Source: Gammaproteobacteria bacterium (GTDB lineage Bacteria > Pseudomonadota > Gammaproteobacteria > Pseudomonadales > Halieaceae). From it: a DNA stretch of 64,000 nucleotides. This document shows, piece by piece, positions 62,857-64,000 of this stretch. The stretch lies in the NCBI GenBank assembly GCA_024742415.1, contig JANSYN010000017.1, positions 17,701 to 81,700 on the forward strand, read 5' to 3'. The notes under the pieces are model-generated. The model was not told the origin of the DNA and searched no databases. It worked only from the letters and a program-made list of their open reading frames with translations. Every line of letters begins with the position of its first letter. Within the stretch, counting starts at the first letter, position 1. The position numbers and the translations under genes are program-made.

Positions 62857-63875
62857 TCAAGCGATTGGCAGGTATCGATGAACAGGTTAGCAGGCAGTCT
62901 GAAGCTGTGTTTCTCTTCGAGGAAGCTGCATTGCGCTACCTTGAGGATATTGCGCACCAGCCATCTGTCGATTCCATGGCCTATCATTTGGACCAATTGT
63001 TACCTTTTATTGGTCATTTGGCCTTGGAGCTGATCCATGACGGCACGCTCAAGCCGTATATTGATCACGAAAAGGGGCGCGGCATGGCCCCAAAGACGAT
63101 CAATAACGGGATCATCGCAGTAACGGCGATATTAAACCGAGCTGCTAGAGTTTGGCGTCATGAGGATGGTCGGCCTTGGCTACGCCAAGCCCCACCGAAG
63201 CTCTCGCGGTTATCGACAAAAGGCGCTCAGGCCCGCCCCTATCCGCTGTCCTGGAAAGAGCAAGGTGGGTTGTTTCAAGCTCTTCCTGGACACTTGGCTG
63301 ATGCCGCTTTGTATGCTGTGAATACAGGATGCAGAGAATTGGAGATTTGCCAGCTACGCTGGGATTGGGAAGTGAAAATAGCGGACCTCGGTCTATCTGT
63401 TTTTGTCTTGCCTGAAACGATCACCAAGACTCGCACAGAGCGCGTCGTTGTGCTGAACTCGATCGCCAGTGGCGTCATCGCTGCGAAGAGAGGCCAACAC
63501 CCCGAGTACGTCTTTACGTACAAGGGAAGGCCAATGCTCAGGCTACACAACAAGGGTTGGCGTAGGGCATGGAAAGTCTCCGGACTTCCAACTCATAAAG
63601 GAGTTCTAAAAGGCGTGCACAATTTGCGGCACACATTTGGACGAAGGCTTCGGGCGGCAGGTGTACCCCTCGAAACTAGGAAATCTCTTTTAGGCCATGC
63701 GAATGGAGACATTACCACGCACTATTCAGCGGCTGAGTTGGCTGAGTTGATTGAGGCATGCGAGCGGATAGTTGATCGCTCAATTGCGCAAACTCCGACC
63801 CTGACTTTGGTGCATCAAAGCGGCCAGAGTGCGGTGTCGGAAAAATGTCGGAACGAAAAGGCTCTTCATCATTAA
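62715..63875 (+). CDS. Second site-specific tyrosine integrase
   Basis: The 386-aa protein starts at ATG 62715 with GGAGGA 7 nt upstream. The catalytic set is Arg in NTGCRELEICQLRW, GVHNLRHTFGRRL, LLGHANGDITTHYSAA (His and Tyr). The N-terminal part (SKRNQMPGLRLKGGIWQIEK) is an SAM-like/arm-binding start. The tail (SEKCRNEKALHH) ends at a probable IS border, so it may have lost or gained residues. It starts inside the AlpA-like gene. Its target site is not visible in the window. Confidence 0.94.
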   Translation: MSKRNQMPGLRLKGGIWQIEKRCKHVEGGWLRESTGEASRAEAEKYLIKRLAGIDEQVSRQSEAVFLFEEAALRYLEDIAHQPSVDSMAYHLDQLLPFIGHLALELIHDGTLKPYIDHEKGRGMAPKTINNGIIAVTAILNRAARVWRHEDGRPWLRQAPPKLSRLSTKGAQARPYPLSWKEQGGLFQALPGHLADAALYAVNTGCRELEICQLRWDWEVKIADLGLSVFVLPETITKTRTERVVVLNSIASGVIAAKRGQHPEYVFTYKGRPMLRLHNKGWRRAWKVSGLPTHKGVLKGVHNLRHTFGRRLRAAGVPLETRKSLLGHANGDITTHYSAAELAELIEACERIVDRSIAQTPTLTLVHQSGQSAVSEKCRNEKALHH

Positions 63876-63878
63876 CGG

Positions 63879-63943
63879 GGGACACCGGCATTCATTAAAC
63901 TGATTTTGCGAAGATCGTTTAATGGAGAGAACACCGATGTCCC
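63879..63943. repeat. Interrupted inverted repeat at the left end of a probable IS
   Basis: GGGACA (63879-63884) pairs with TGTCCC (63938-63943), and ATTAAAC (63894-63900) pairs with GTTTAAT (63917-63923). The sequence GGGGGACACCGGCATTCATT at 63877 begins just after the integrase stop and could be a terminal inverted repeat. The other end is outside the window. Confidence 0.42.
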
Positions 63944-64000
63944 ACGCAGGAATGATTATAGGCATACCTGGCCTGGAAGTAATGCGGGTCAAAAGCAAAC
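63937..64000 (+). CDS. Start of a probable transposase gene (partial, right edge)
   Basis: ATG 63937 with GGAGAG upstream opens a frame that runs off the window (21 residues: SHAGMIIGIPGLEVMRVKSK after Met). From memory, IS transposases, perhaps ISL3-like, have an I-x-G-I-P-G-L-E N-terminus. Together with the inverted-repeat-like sequence upstream, this suggests an IS copy next to the integrase. The evidence is short, so the call is tentative. Confidence 0.4.
   Translation, partial: MSHAGMIIGIPGLEVMRVKSK

Overview
The window looks like chromosome of a marine or environmental gammaproteobacterium, possibly of the Halieaceae/Cellvibrionales type. That placement is an inference from gene content: a large TonB-dependent receptor, sulfatase, patatin lipase, PQQ-type beta-propeller lipoprotein and a DmdC/FadE-like acyl-CoA dehydrogenase. 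No rRNA or complete tRNA is present to fix the taxon.

Region 1 (about 1-24,060) is ordinary G+C-rich host sequence. It holds an alpha/beta-hydrolase tail, an autotransporter-type barrel, an outer-membrane transporter-like protein, a penicillin-acylase lipoprotein, a sulfatase, a patatin lipase with DUF3336-like N-terminus, a TonB-dependent receptor, a matrixin protease with a coupled secreted partner, an acyl-CoA dehydrogenase, a PQQ-propeller lipoprotein, a protein with a C-terminal sorting-like tail, and an MBOAT/SGNH-like pair. A degenerate 14-bp tandem array lies at 7322-7509. The region ends in a truncated methyltransferase.

Region 2 (24,061-29,537) begins with the 3' part of a tRNA-Lys(TTT) gene, an attachment-site scar that abuts a gene lacking its 5' end. 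It carries small envelope proteins including a secreted M48-like metallopeptidase, a short tyrosine recombinase whose likely promoter lies between perfect 17-bp inverted repeats, ArdA anti-restriction protein, and a palindrome-rich non-coding stretch.

Region 3 (29,578-51,086) is a heavy-metal island. A CadR/PbrR-type regulator is divergent to a CDF-type transporter, followed by a methyltransferase. A czcCBA operon plus czcD follows, apparently for Zn/Cd/Co efflux. On the minus strand a nine-gene, mostly overlapping copper/silver-type operon runs merR-copA-cupredoxin-DUF2933-cusCBA-K+ channel-like-DUF5676. It starts from a MerR-type promoter at 49,911-49,942, and another MerR-type promoter precedes an ICMT-like methyltransferase gene. 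A Cys-rich secreted protein and a DUF411 protein complete it.

Region 4 (51,195-60,051) is an anti-phage/anti-plasmid defence island, all on the minus strand. It holds a Hachiman-like HamA nuclease and HamB helicase, a Fic-fold protein with a winged-helix N-terminus and degenerate active site, and a SPARTA system (TIR-APAZ plus catalytically dead short Argonaute). Region 5 (60,283-64,000) is an integration hotspot: a relic integrase 3' end, a tRNA-Gly(TCC) 3' fragment, a full tyrosine integrase with two small upstream genes, a second integrase with an overlapping AlpA-like gene, and the start of a probable insertion sequence at the right edge.
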